This document shows positions 22,013 to 29,496 of a DNA stretch of 48,470 nt, piece after piece; position 1 is the stretch's first letter; the number at the start of each line of letters is the position of its first letter. Source of the DNA: JACDBE01 sp051002015. Its GTDB lineage: Bacteria > Actinomycetota > Acidimicrobiia > Spongiisociales > UBA5794. The notes under the pieces were generated by a model. It worked only from the letters and a program-made list of their open reading frames with translations, searched no databases and was not told the DNA's origin. Position numbers and translations under genes: made by a program. Location: positions 1 to 48,470 of the forward strand of contig JBPCMS010000024.1 in NCBI GenBank assembly GCA_051002015.1, in the 5' to 3' direction.

Positions 22013-23536
22013 ATGGCAGAGCTGACCATCAGCGCACAGGACATCACCGCCGCCCTCAGGTCGAACCTCGAGGGGTGGAGCCCCGACGTCGAGCGGGAGA
22101 CGGTTGGGTATGTGACCTCGATCGCAGATGGGGTGGCCAGGGTGAAGGGGCTGCCCAAGGTGATGGCGTCGGAGCTGCTCGAGTTCGCCGATGGTCTGCT
22201 CGGGGTGACCCTCAACATCGACGAGGAGGACCTCGGGGTGGTCCTGATGGGCGATGCCGGCCACATCGAGGAGGGGTCCCCGGTCAAGCAGACCGGCAAC
22301 GTGCTCTCCATCCCGGTGGGCGACGCCCTGCTGGGCAGGGTGGTCGACGCTCTGGGCAACCCGATCGACGGCAAGGGTCCCATCGACACCACCGAGCGCC
22401 GGCTGCTCGAGACCCAGGCGCCGTCCGTGGTGGAGCGCCAGCCGGTGAAGGAGCCGCTCCAGACCGGGATCAAGGCCATCGACGCCATGACCCCGATCGG
22501 TCGGGGCCAGCGCCAGCTGATCATCGGCGATCGCCAGACCGGCAAGACCGCCATCGTGGTCGACACCATCATCAACCAGAAGTCCGAGAACGTGAAGTGC
22601 GTCTACGTCGCCATCGGGCAGAAGGCGTCGACGGTGGCCGAGGTGGTCGACTCGCTGGAGCGGGCCGGCGCCATGGCATACACCGTGGTGGTCCACGCCC
22701 CGGCATCGGCGTCTGCGGCGCTGCAGATGTACGCCCCCTACGCCGGGTCGGCCATCGCCCAGTACTGGATGTACAACGGGGAGCATGCCCTGGTGGTCTT
22801 CGACGACCTGTCGAAACAGGCGGTGGCCTACCGCGAGATCTCGCTGCTGCTGCGGCGTCCCCCCGGTCGTGAGGCGTACCCGGGCGATGTGTTCTACCTG
22901 CACAGTCGGCTGCTGGAGCGATGCGCCAAGCTCTCCGACGCCCACGGGGGCGGATCGCTCACCGGGCTCCCTATCGTGGAGACCAAGGCCAACGACGTGT
23001 CGGCCTACATCCCCACCAACGTGATCTCGATCACGGACGGCCAGATCTTCCTCGAGACCGACCTGTTCTTCTCCGGCATCCGGCCCGCGGTCAACGCCGG
23101 CATCTCGGTGTCCCGGGTCGGCGGCAATGCTCAGGTCTCGGCGATGAAGAAGGTGGCGGGGCCGCTGCGGCTCAACCTGGCCCAGTTCCGCGACCTCGAG
23201 GCGTTTGCCGAGTTCGGCTCCGAGCTCGATGCGGCGTCGCTGGCCCAGCTGGAGCGGGGTCGCCGGGTGGTCGAGGTACTCAAGCAGCGTCAGTTCGCTC
23301 CGGTCCCGGTCGAGGAGCAGGTCCTGTCGATCTGGGCGGTGACCAACGGGCACATGGACGACGTCCCCATCGGCAAGGTTGCCCGGTTCGAGCGGGAGCT
23401 GATCGACTTCGTCGGGACCCGTCACGGGGATCTGCTCAGCGGGATCCGGGAGTCCGGGTCGCTGCCCGATGCCGCCGCCCTCACCGCGGCGGTGACCGCC
23501 ATGAAGGAGACGTTCGCCACCGAGGACGAGGGGTAG
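22013..23536 (+). CDS. atpA: ATP synthase F1 subunit alpha
   Basis: A 507-residue non-catalytic nucleotide-binding subunit. Walker A GDRQTGKT is at 172-179, and PGREAYPGDVFYLHSRLLER and PTNVISITDGQIFLE are canonical alpha-subunit stretches. It ends at residue 507 without the extended C-terminal tail that suppresses ATP hydrolysis in mycobacterial alpha subunits. A ribosome binding site (GGAAGAGAGGA) lies just before the ATG. Confidence 0.97.
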   Translation: MAELTISAQDITAALRSNLEGWSPDVERETVGYVTSIADGVARVKGLPKVMASELLEFADGLLGVTLNIDEEDLGVVLMGDAGHIEEGSPVKQTGNVLSIPVGDALLGRVVDALGNPIDGKGPIDTTERRLLETQAPSVVERQPVKEPLQTGIKAIDAMTPIGRGQRQLIIGDRQTGKTAIVVDTIINQKSENVKCVYVAIGQKASTVAEVVDSLERAGAMAYTVVVHAPASASAALQMYAPYAGSAIAQYWMYNGEHALVVFDDLSKQAVAYREISLLLRRPPGREAYPGDVFYLHSRLLERCAKLSDAHGGGSLTGLPIVETKANDVSAYIPTNVISITDGQIFLETDLFFSGIRPAVNAGISVSRVGGNAQVSAMKKVAGPLRLNLAQFRDLEAFAEFGSELDAASLAQLERGRRVVEVLKQRQFAPVPVEEQVLSIWAVTNGHMDDVPIGKVARFERELIDFVGTRHGDLLSGIRESGSLPDAAALTAAVTAMKETFATEDEG

Positions 23537-23545
23537 CCACCGGCC

Positions 23546-24418
23546 ATGGCCTCAGCCGAGCTCCGCGACACCAGGCGCAGGATCAAGTCCGTCCAGGCGA
23601 CGGCCAAGATCACGCGGGCCATGGAGCTGATCGCCGCCTCCCGCATCCCCAAGGCCCAGGCCAGGGTGATCGCATCCAAGCCGTACACCTCCAAGCTGAT
23701 CGAGGTGATCCGCAACGTCGGTGGGGCGTCCGGTGGTGCCAGCCACATGCTGCTGGAGTCGCGTGAGGTCAAGACGGTCGGCGTGCTGGTGATCTCGGCG
23801 GATCGCGGCCTGGCGGGCGCATACGCCTCGTCGATCATCCGCCTGGCCGAGGCCGCCATGATCGCCCACCGCCGGGCGGGTCGCGAGGTGCGTCTCTTCG
23901 CCGTCGGCAAGAAGGCGCACGCCTACTTCGACTACCGGGGTTATGCCATCGAGCGTTCGTTCCTCGGAGTCACCGACACCCCGGGCTACGGCGACGCCAG
24001 GGCGATCGCCGCCACCGTGATGAACACATACGCCGCCGGCAGGGTCGACGCCGTCGAGGCCTTCTCCACCCGGTTCGACTCGATGCTCACCCAGACCCCG
24101 ATCACCTTCGACCTGCTTCCGGTGCAGCCACCGGAGGGCGACCAGGGCGCCGCCGCGGTGAGCTACACCTACGAGCCCGCCCCGGAGGAGATCCTCGACC
24201 GGCTGCTCCCCAGGTACGTCGAGGCCATCGTCTACAACATGCTGCTGGAGAGCTCGGCATCCGAGCACTCGGCTCGGCGCCGAGCGATGAAGGCGGCAAC
24301 CGACAACGCCGACGAGCTGATCACGGTCTTGACCAATGTCGCCAACCGGGCCCGCCAGGCGGAGATCACCACCGAGATCTCCGAGATCGTCGGCGGCGCC
24401 GAGGCGCTCAACAACTAG
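23546..24418 (+). CDS. atpG: ATP synthase F1 subunit gamma
   Basis: A 290-residue central stalk subunit. The conserved N-terminal RRRIKSVQATAKITRAMELI helix and the C-terminal helix (ATDNADELITVLTNVANRARQ, then TTEISEIVGGAEAL) form the rotating coiled coil. The middle Rossmann-like domain includes SADRGLAGAYASS. It starts 9 nt after atpA. Confidence 0.96.
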   Translation: MASAELRDTRRRIKSVQATAKITRAMELIAASRIPKAQARVIASKPYTSKLIEVIRNVGGASGGASHMLLESREVKTVGVLVISADRGLAGAYASSIIRLAEAAMIAHRRAGREVRLFAVGKKAHAYFDYRGYAIERSFLGVTDTPGYGDARAIAATVMNTYAAGRVDAVEAFSTRFDSMLTQTPITFDLLPVQPPEGDQGAAAVSYTYEPAPEEILDRLLPRYVEAIVYNMLLESSASEHSARRRAMKAATDNADELITVLTNVANRARQAEITTEISEIVGGAEALNN

Positions 24419-24455
24419 GCGCGACGGCGCCCGCACAGCAACGAGAGAGGACACC

Positions 24456-25883
24456 GTGGCAGAAGCACAGAGCATCGGACGCATCACCAAGATTGCCGGC
24501 CCGGTCGTGGACGTGGAGTTCTCGCCGGAGGGCCTTCCCGAGCTCAACCACGCCCTCGAGATCGACTTCACCGTCGCCGGCGAGGACAGGACGGTCATCG
24601 CCGAGGTGGCCCAGCATCTCGGGCACAGCAGGGTGCGGGCCATCGCCATGGCGCCCACCGACGGTCTGGTTCGCGGCGCCGAGGTGCGCAACCTGGGGGA
24701 GCCGATGTCGGTCCCGGTCGGGGACCAGACCCTGGGGCACATCTTCAACGTGTGGGGCGATTCGCTCGACGCCCCCGACCTAGAGTTCGGCGAGCGCTGG
24801 CCCATCCACCGCCAGCCACCCAACTTCGAGGACGTCCAGCCCACCAAGCAGATGTTCGAGACCGGGATCAAGGTCATCGACCTGCTCTGCCCATACCTGC
24901 AGGGAGGCAAGATCGGGCTGTTCGGCAGTGCCGGGGTGGGCAAGACGGTGCTCATCCAGGAGATGATCAACCGGGTGGCCACCCAGCACGGTGGCGTTTC
25001 GGTGTTCGCCGGGGTGGGGGAGCGCACCCGTGAGGGCAACGACCTGTTCCTCGAGATGCGCGACACCGGGGTCATCGAGAAGGCGGTGCTGGTGTTCGGT
25101 CAGATGGACGAGCCACCCGGGGTCCGTCTCAGGGTGGCCCTGTCCGCCCTGACCATGGCCGAGTACTTCCGCGACGTGCAGCGCCAGGACGTGCTGCTGT
25201 TCATCGACAACATCTTCCGCTTCACCCAGGCGGGCTCCGAGGTGTCGACGCTGCTGGGGCGGATGCCGTCGGCGGTGGGCTACCAGCCGACGCTGGCCGG
25301 CGAGATGGGCTTCCTCCAGGAGCGGATCACCTCGCTCAAGGGCCGGTCGATCACCTCGCTGCAGGCCATCTACGTGCCGGCGGACGACATCACCGACCCG
25401 GCCCCGCACACCGTATTCGCCCACCTCGACGCCACCACGGTGTTGAGCCGCCCGCTCACCGCCCTGGGTATCTACCCGGCGGTCGACGCCCTCGACTCGA
25501 CCAGCAGGGCCCTCGACCCGCAGATCGTCGGCGACGACCACTACTCCGTGGCCACCGAGGTGCAGCGCATCCTGCAGCGCTACAAGGACCTGCAGGACAT
25601 CATCGCCATCCTCGGCATCGATGAGCTGTCCGAGGATGACAAGCTGATCGTGGGCAGGGCCCGCCGCATCCAGCGGTTCCTGGCCCAGCCGATGTTCGTT
25701 GCCGAGCAGTTCACCGGCCAGCCCGGGGTGTACACCACGCTCGAGGAGACGATCGGCTCGTTCCGCGCCGTCATCGACGGCGACATGGATCAGCTCCCCG
25801 AGCAGGCCTTCTACATGGTGGGCGGCCGGGACGACGTCGAGCGGCGCGCCGCCGAGATCGCCAAGGAGGGGGCGGCCGCCTGA
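24456..25883 (+). CDS. atpD: ATP synthase F1 subunit beta
   Basis: A 475-residue catalytic subunit. Walker A is GSAGVGKT (157-164), where the second residue is Ser instead of the usual Gly; the catalytic glutamate region GERTREGNDL, the DNIFRFTQAGSEVS stretch and the ALDSTSR segment are canonical. GTG 24456 was chosen over an earlier in-frame codon because GAGAGAGG lies just upstream and the protein then begins at the beta-barrel domain. Its TGA overlaps the atpC ATG (TGATG). Confidence 0.97.
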   Translation: MAEAQSIGRITKIAGPVVDVEFSPEGLPELNHALEIDFTVAGEDRTVIAEVAQHLGHSRVRAIAMAPTDGLVRGAEVRNLGEPMSVPVGDQTLGHIFNVWGDSLDAPDLEFGERWPIHRQPPNFEDVQPTKQMFETGIKVIDLLCPYLQGGKIGLFGSAGVGKTVLIQEMINRVATQHGGVSVFAGVGERTREGNDLFLEMRDTGVIEKAVLVFGQMDEPPGVRLRVALSALTMAEYFRDVQRQDVLLFIDNIFRFTQAGSEVSTLLGRMPSAVGYQPTLAGEMGFLQERITSLKGRSITSLQAIYVPADDITDPAPHTVFAHLDATTVLSRPLTALGIYPAVDALDSTSRALDPQIVGDDHYSVATEVQRILQRYKDLQDIIAILGIDELSEDDKLIVGRARRIQRFLAQPMFVAEQFTGQPGVYTTLEETIGSFRAVIDGDMDQLPEQAFYMVGGRDDVERRAAEIAKEGAAA

Positions 25884-26149
25884 TGGCCAAGCCCTTCCGG
25901 GTGGACATCGTGTCGCCGGACGGTCTTGCCTGGTCGGGCGAGGCCGAGTTCGTGGTGGCCCGCACCCCCGAGGGAGAGATCGGCATCCTGGCCGACCACG
26001 AGCCGGTGATGGCCGCGCTGGTCCAGGGAGTGGTCTCGGTCGACGCCGTCGGCGGCGCCCGGGTGAGGGTCGACGTCGAGGGCGGGTTCCTCCAGGTGCT
26101 GGCCAACCAGGTGACGCTGATCACCGACCGCGCCGTGATCAGCGAATAG
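25883..26149 (+). CDS. atpC: ATP synthase F1 subunit epsilon, short form
   Basis: An 88-residue epsilon consisting of the N-terminal beta-sandwich only (FRVDIVSPDG, EGEIGILADHEPVMAAL, GGFLQVLANQVTLITDRA). The C-terminal two-helix domain of a typical 120-140 residue epsilon, which can insert into F1 and block ATP hydrolysis, is absent; the stop follows VISE directly. The beta-sandwich is sufficient for coupling gamma to the c-ring. Start overlaps the atpD stop. Confidence 0.95.
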   Translation: MAKPFRVDIVSPDGLAWSGEAEFVVARTPEGEIGILADHEPVMAALVQGVVSVDAVGGARVRVDVEGGFLQVLANQVTLITDRAVISE

Positions 26150-26184
26150 CCGCTCGGGGCAGAACCGTCCGGCCGCGTGGTACG

Positions 26185-26190
26185 TATGCT
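26185..26190 (+). promoter_or_regulatory. Possible -10 element of the CHRD gene
   Basis: TATGCT lies 40 nt before the ATG at 26231, in the 81-nt gap after atpC; the -35 is not clear. Confidence 0.35.
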
Positions 26191-26230
26191 CAGGTGAGGT
26201 GCTCACACCGGGCACCATGGAGGGAGAAGC

Positions 26231-26650
26231 ATGCGACGGCTCTTCGCAATCGCGGCGGTAGCCGCCCTGAGTGCCGCTCTGATGGTCCCGGCCCAGGCAA
26301 ACAACGTTCTTCCCGACTTCACCGTGGCGCTGTCCGGTGCCGAGGAGGTCGGTGGCGGCGATCCTGACGGGTCCGGCATCGCCAGGGTCGACTTCGGTGG
26401 CGACCAGGTGTGCTTCATCATCGACCTCACCGGGGTCGAGGATGTCACCGCGGCTCACATCCATGCCGCCCCGGCGGGGGTGAACGGTCCCATCGTGATC
26501 GACTTCGACCTACCCAACAACGGGCTCGAGGGCTGCGTCACGTCGGATCGTCAGCTGATGAGGCAGATCCTGAGGAACCCGGCCGGCTACTACGTGAACG
26601 TGCACTCGGTGCCGTTCCCGGCAGGTGCGGTGCGCGGCCAGCTCGGCTGA
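26231..26650 (+). CDS. Exported CHRD-domain protein
   Basis: A 139-residue protein with a Sec signal peptide (MRRLFAIAAVAALSAALMVPAQA, cleavage likely after AQA) and one CHRD domain: LSGAEEVGG, VCFIIDLTGV, the HIHAAPAGVNGPIV motif, and VNVHSVPFPAGAVRGQL at the C-terminus. Two cysteines (in QVCF and EGCV) could form a disulfide. The molecular role of bacterial CHRD proteins is unknown. A good ribosome binding site (GGAGGGAGAAG) precedes the ATG. A strong hairpin follows its stop. Confidence 0.9.
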   Translation: MRRLFAIAAVAALSAALMVPAQANNVLPDFTVALSGAEEVGGGDPDGSGIARVDFGGDQVCFIIDLTGVEDVTAAHIHAAPAGVNGPIVIDFDLPNNGLEGCVTSDRQLMRQILRNPAGYYVNVHSVPFPAGAVRGQLG

Positions 26651-26669
26651 CCAAGGCCGTCGGGGTCTT

Positions 26670-26704
26670 CCGGGAGCGCCGTTTCGGGGGGACGGCGCTC
26701 CCGG
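26670..26704. terminator. Strong bidirectional hairpin between the CHRD and SRPBCC genes
   Basis: Perfect 13-bp arms (26670-26682 and 26692-26704, CCGGGAGCGCCGT with its complement) enclose a 9-nt loop. It sits between convergent genes, 20 nt after one stop and 5 nt after the other, so it can end both transcripts. Confidence 0.75.
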
Positions 26705-26708
26705 CGCG

Positions 26709-27140
26709 TCACAGCGCAGCGGCGAAGTGGTCCACCTGGCGGGGGAGCCCGCTGCCGATCGCCTCGGCGACCACGGGGAAGAACAAGGTCGACAGCATCC
26801 CCCGCGCCGACACCTCCAGCGTGACCGTGACCGCGGTCCCGTTCCCCGGTGCGCCGTCGAGGTCGGCAGTGAGGGTCCCGGCGATCTCACTGGCGTCAAG
26901 GTCGAGCTGCATCCTGCGATTGGGCTCGGCGAGCCTGACCGTGGCCGATCCGGTGTACGACGTGGGCCCGACCGTGGTCCGCCAGGCGAAGGAGCGGAGC
27001 GTCCCGTCGACCACCACCGGGCTCCACACCTCGTCGACGGGACCGATCTCCGCCCAGGTCTGCTCCCGCTGCAGCGCCTCCCACACCTCCCCGACGGGTC
27101 GCTCGGTACGGGCGGTGTGGGTGAAGGTGGCGTTGGGCAT
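26709..27140 (-). CDS. SRPBCC family protein (polyketide cyclase/START-like fold)
   Basis: A 143-residue protein with the SRPBCC pattern: an N-terminal strand and V-G-E-V-W-E-A-L helix (16-23), WAEIGPVDEVWSP, alternating strands, and a long C-terminal helix. These proteins bind hydrophobic ligands; the ligand and role here are unknown. TAATCT lies 9 nt before the ATG on the minus strand. It is divergent from the glycan-locus sugar transferase. Confidence 0.8.
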   Translation of the reverse strand: MPNATFTHTARTERPVGEVWEALQREQTWAEIGPVDEVWSPVVVDGTLRSFAWRTTVGPTSYTGSATVRLAEPNRRMQLDLDASEIAGTLTADLDGAPGNGTAVTVTLEVSARGMLSTLFFPVVAEAIGSGLPRQVDHFAAAL

Positions 27141-27149
27141 GGTCGGGCG

Positions 27150-27155
27150 AGATTA
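27150..27155 (-). promoter_or_regulatory. Possible -10 element of the SRPBCC gene
   Basis: TAATCT on the minus strand, 9 nt before the ATG; would give a leader of only 2-3 nt. Confidence 0.35.
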
Positions 27156-27227
27156 GTGATCGGTTGGTGGGGACGGCCCGGAGGCGAGGTGCCCGCCGGG
27201 TCCACCGGTATGCGCCCGATCCGCTCC

Positions 27228-27233
27228 TACAAT
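27228..27233 (+). promoter_or_regulatory. -10 element for a leaderless glycan-operon transcript
   Basis: TACAAT is followed by exactly 6 nt and the ATG at 27240, fixing both promoter and start codon of the first gene of the glycan operon. No clear -35. Confidence 0.55.
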
Positions 27234-27239
27234 CGCCGG

Positions 27240-28526
27240 ATGCGTCGCCGGTTCATTCTCTCGGTGCTCTACACCGACGTCGCCCTGCTCGCCATCGCCT
27301 TCGGACTGGCCACCTGGTGGACCCTCGGCTCGCCGTTCCCGTGGCAGATCAGGCTGAGCCCGTCCGCTCCCTCCTCGATCTGGCCGTTTGCCACCCTGCT
27401 GCTCACCGGGTTGGTGATCGGCTCGTTCCTCTCGGCGCGGACGGCGGGGGTAGCCGTTCCCCGGCCCAGCTACGGACGTGCCTTCGCCATCGCCGGGATC
27501 GCAGCCGCCTTCACCGCCACCGCCGTCGCCGTGACCCGGGTCTACCACTCCAACACGGTGCTCGTCATCAGCCTGTCGACGTGGCTGGTCATGGGGCTGG
27601 TGCACCGGGCCGTCCGCCGCCGGAGGCCGTGGACCGAGCGGATGGTGGTGGTCACCGCCGAGAAGGGCCTGGTCGACGATCTGAGGGCTGCCCGGCACGT
27701 CGACATCGTCGCCGTCTTCGATCCCACCGGGGAGCCCCCCGAAGCCGAGTTCCCCGGCACCTCGTTGGTACTCGACCTGCGCGAGGTCCTCTCCGACCGG
27801 ATGGCCCAGTTCGTGTCGTCGTGGAACCTGGCCGGGTACCTGGTACGGACGCTCACCGTGGTGTACGAGCAGCACACCGGCCGGCTCCCCATGGTCCATC
27901 TCGCCGAGGGGTGGGAGCTGAGCGACCCGGTGGCGGCCAACGACTACGCCCCGTACAAACGGGCGGTCGACCTCCTGTTCGGCCTGATCACCGCCGTGGT
28001 GTGGGTCCCCCTCGGCATCGTGCTGTGGGTGATGGTGAAGGTCGATTCGGACGGCCCGGCGATCTACTCGCAGACCAGGGTCGGGCTCAACGGCAAGCCG
28101 TTCACCCTGTACAAGTTCCGCACCATGCGGCTCGACGCCGAGCCGAACGGCCCCCGGTTCGCCGTCCCCAACGACGACCGCCTCACCCGCGCCGGCCGCT
28201 GGCTGCGCCGGGTCAGGGTCGACGAGATACCCCAGATGTGGAACGTGGTCAAGGGCGACCTGAGCCTGGTCGGGCCCCGTCCCGAGCGCCCCGAGTTCAC
28301 CGCCCAGTTCGAGCGGACCATCCCCTTCTATCAGTACCGGCACCTGGTGCGGCCCGGTGTGACCGGCTGGGCCCAGGTGAACCACGGGTATGCGGACGGC
28401 GAGGCCCAGACCGTGGAGAAGCTCACCTACGACCTTTACTACGTCAAGCACATGTCGCCCGGGCTCGATGTCGAGATCCTCGGGCGCTCCATCTGGACCG
28501 TCCTGTCCGGTTTCGGTGCCCAGTAG
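27240..28526 (+). CDS. Polyprenyl-phosphate sugar-1-phosphate transferase (WbaP/WcaJ-like)
   Basis: A 428-residue bacterial sugar transferase. Four N-terminal transmembrane helices lie within 1-120, a degenerate nucleotide-binding-like domain in 130-225, and the catalytic domain in 235-428 with a membrane helix (242-266), the Q-T-R-V-G motif, FTLYKFRTM and LSLVGPRPERPEF. The enzyme loads the first sugar phosphate of a repeat unit onto undecaprenyl phosphate at the inner membrane face, so this gene likely starts the surface-glycan pathway encoded downstream. The start is fixed by TACAAT 6 nt upstream. Confidence 0.93.
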   Translation: MRRRFILSVLYTDVALLAIAFGLATWWTLGSPFPWQIRLSPSAPSSIWPFATLLLTGLVIGSFLSARTAGVAVPRPSYGRAFAIAGIAAAFTATAVAVTRVYHSNTVLVISLSTWLVMGLVHRAVRRRRPWTERMVVVTAEKGLVDDLRAARHVDIVAVFDPTGEPPEAEFPGTSLVLDLREVLSDRMAQFVSSWNLAGYLVRTLTVVYEQHTGRLPMVHLAEGWELSDPVAANDYAPYKRAVDLLFGLITAVVWVPLGIVLWVMVKVDSDGPAIYSQTRVGLNGKPFTLYKFRTMRLDAEPNGPRFAVPNDDRLTRAGRWLRRVRVDEIPQMWNVVKGDLSLVGPRPERPEFTAQFERTIPFYQYRHLVRPGVTGWAQVNHGYADGEAQTVEKLTYDLYYVKHMSPGLDVEILGRSIWTVLSGFGAQ

Positions 28527-28545
28527 CCCGGAAGGCGGTCTCCGG

Positions 28546-29496
28546 ATGACGCCGTTCGTGACGGCCATCGTCGTCAACCACCAGCACGCCGACGACACGC
28601 TGCGCTGTGTCCACAGCCTGGCCCAGTCCGATCACCGCCGGCTGTCGGTGGTCGTGGTCGACAACGGCTCGGATCCGGACGTGGTCGAGGAGCTGCGGGC
28701 CGGCCTGGAGCCGACCACCACCCTGATCCGGTCCGAGGACAACCTGGGGTACGCCGCCGGCAACAACCTTGGGATCCGCCGTGCCCTGCACCTCGGCTCG
28801 GACTTCGTGTGGCTGGTCAACCCGGACGTCGTTGTCGGCCCGGAGACGCTGCCCTCCTTGGTGGAGGCGGCAGACGAGCGGCCGGCGGCGGGGATCATCG
28901 GCTCCCAGATCCTCCACGGGGGCTCGTATCCGGCCCGTATCTGGTTCAACGGTGGGCTCATCGACTGGGAACGGGGCGGGTCCCCTTCGCACCGACAATC
29001 CGGCGACCTCTTCTTCGAGGGTGATCAAGGGCCCATCGTCGACGTCGACTACGTCACCGGCGCCTCGATGCTGGTGCGGGCCGCGGTGTTCGATACGATC
29101 GGGCTTCTCCCCGAGGACTACTTCCTGTACTTCGAGGAGACCGACTTCAACGTGAGGGCCAACCGGGCCGGTTGGGAGATCGTCGTCCAGCCCTCCTCGG
29201 TGCTCTCCCATTACAAGCGCTCGACCGGCGTCCTCCCCGAGCCCTACTACGTCTACTACTTCGTACGGAACCGTCTGATCTTCGGGAGCCGCCATTCCTC
29301 GGTCGACCCCACCGATATCGCCCTCGACCTCGAACCGTTCATCTCCGGGTGGCGGGGAAAGGTGGCCAGGCACGCCCCCGAATGGCTGCCGGTCTTCGAG
29401 CAGCTTGTCGACACCGCCATCGACCACGGGCTCCACGGCCGCACCGGTCGGTGGGAGGGGCTGGCCGAGGTGACCAGAGCTGCCAAGGTCGCCTGA
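28546..29496 (+). CDS. Family 2 glycosyltransferase (rhamnosyltransferase-like)
   Basis: A 316-residue GT-A enzyme: VTAIVVNHQHADDTLRCVHS, VVVVDNGSD (36-43), DNLGYAAGNNLGIR, and the nucleotide-sugar/metal motif in WLVNPDVV (89-96). The later YFLYFEETDFNVRANRAGW stretch is typical of WbbL/RfbF-like rhamnosyl- or galactofuranosyltransferases. Because dTDP-rhamnose genes lie in the same operon, rhamnose transfer is a plausible but unproven role. ATG 28546 has GGAAGG upstream. The stop overlaps the next start (TGATG). Confidence 0.9.
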   Translation: MTPFVTAIVVNHQHADDTLRCVHSLAQSDHRRLSVVVVDNGSDPDVVEELRAGLEPTTTLIRSEDNLGYAAGNNLGIRRALHLGSDFVWLVNPDVVVGPETLPSLVEAADERPAAGIIGSQILHGGSYPARIWFNGGLIDWERGGSPSHRQSGDLFFEGDQGPIVDVDYVTGASMLVRAAVFDTIGLLPEDYFLYFEETDFNVRANRAGWEIVVQPSSVLSHYKRSTGVLPEPYYVYYFVRNRLIFGSRHSSVDPTDIALDLEPFISGWRGKVARHAPEWLPVFEQLVDTAIDHGLHGRTGRWEGLAEVTRAAKVA

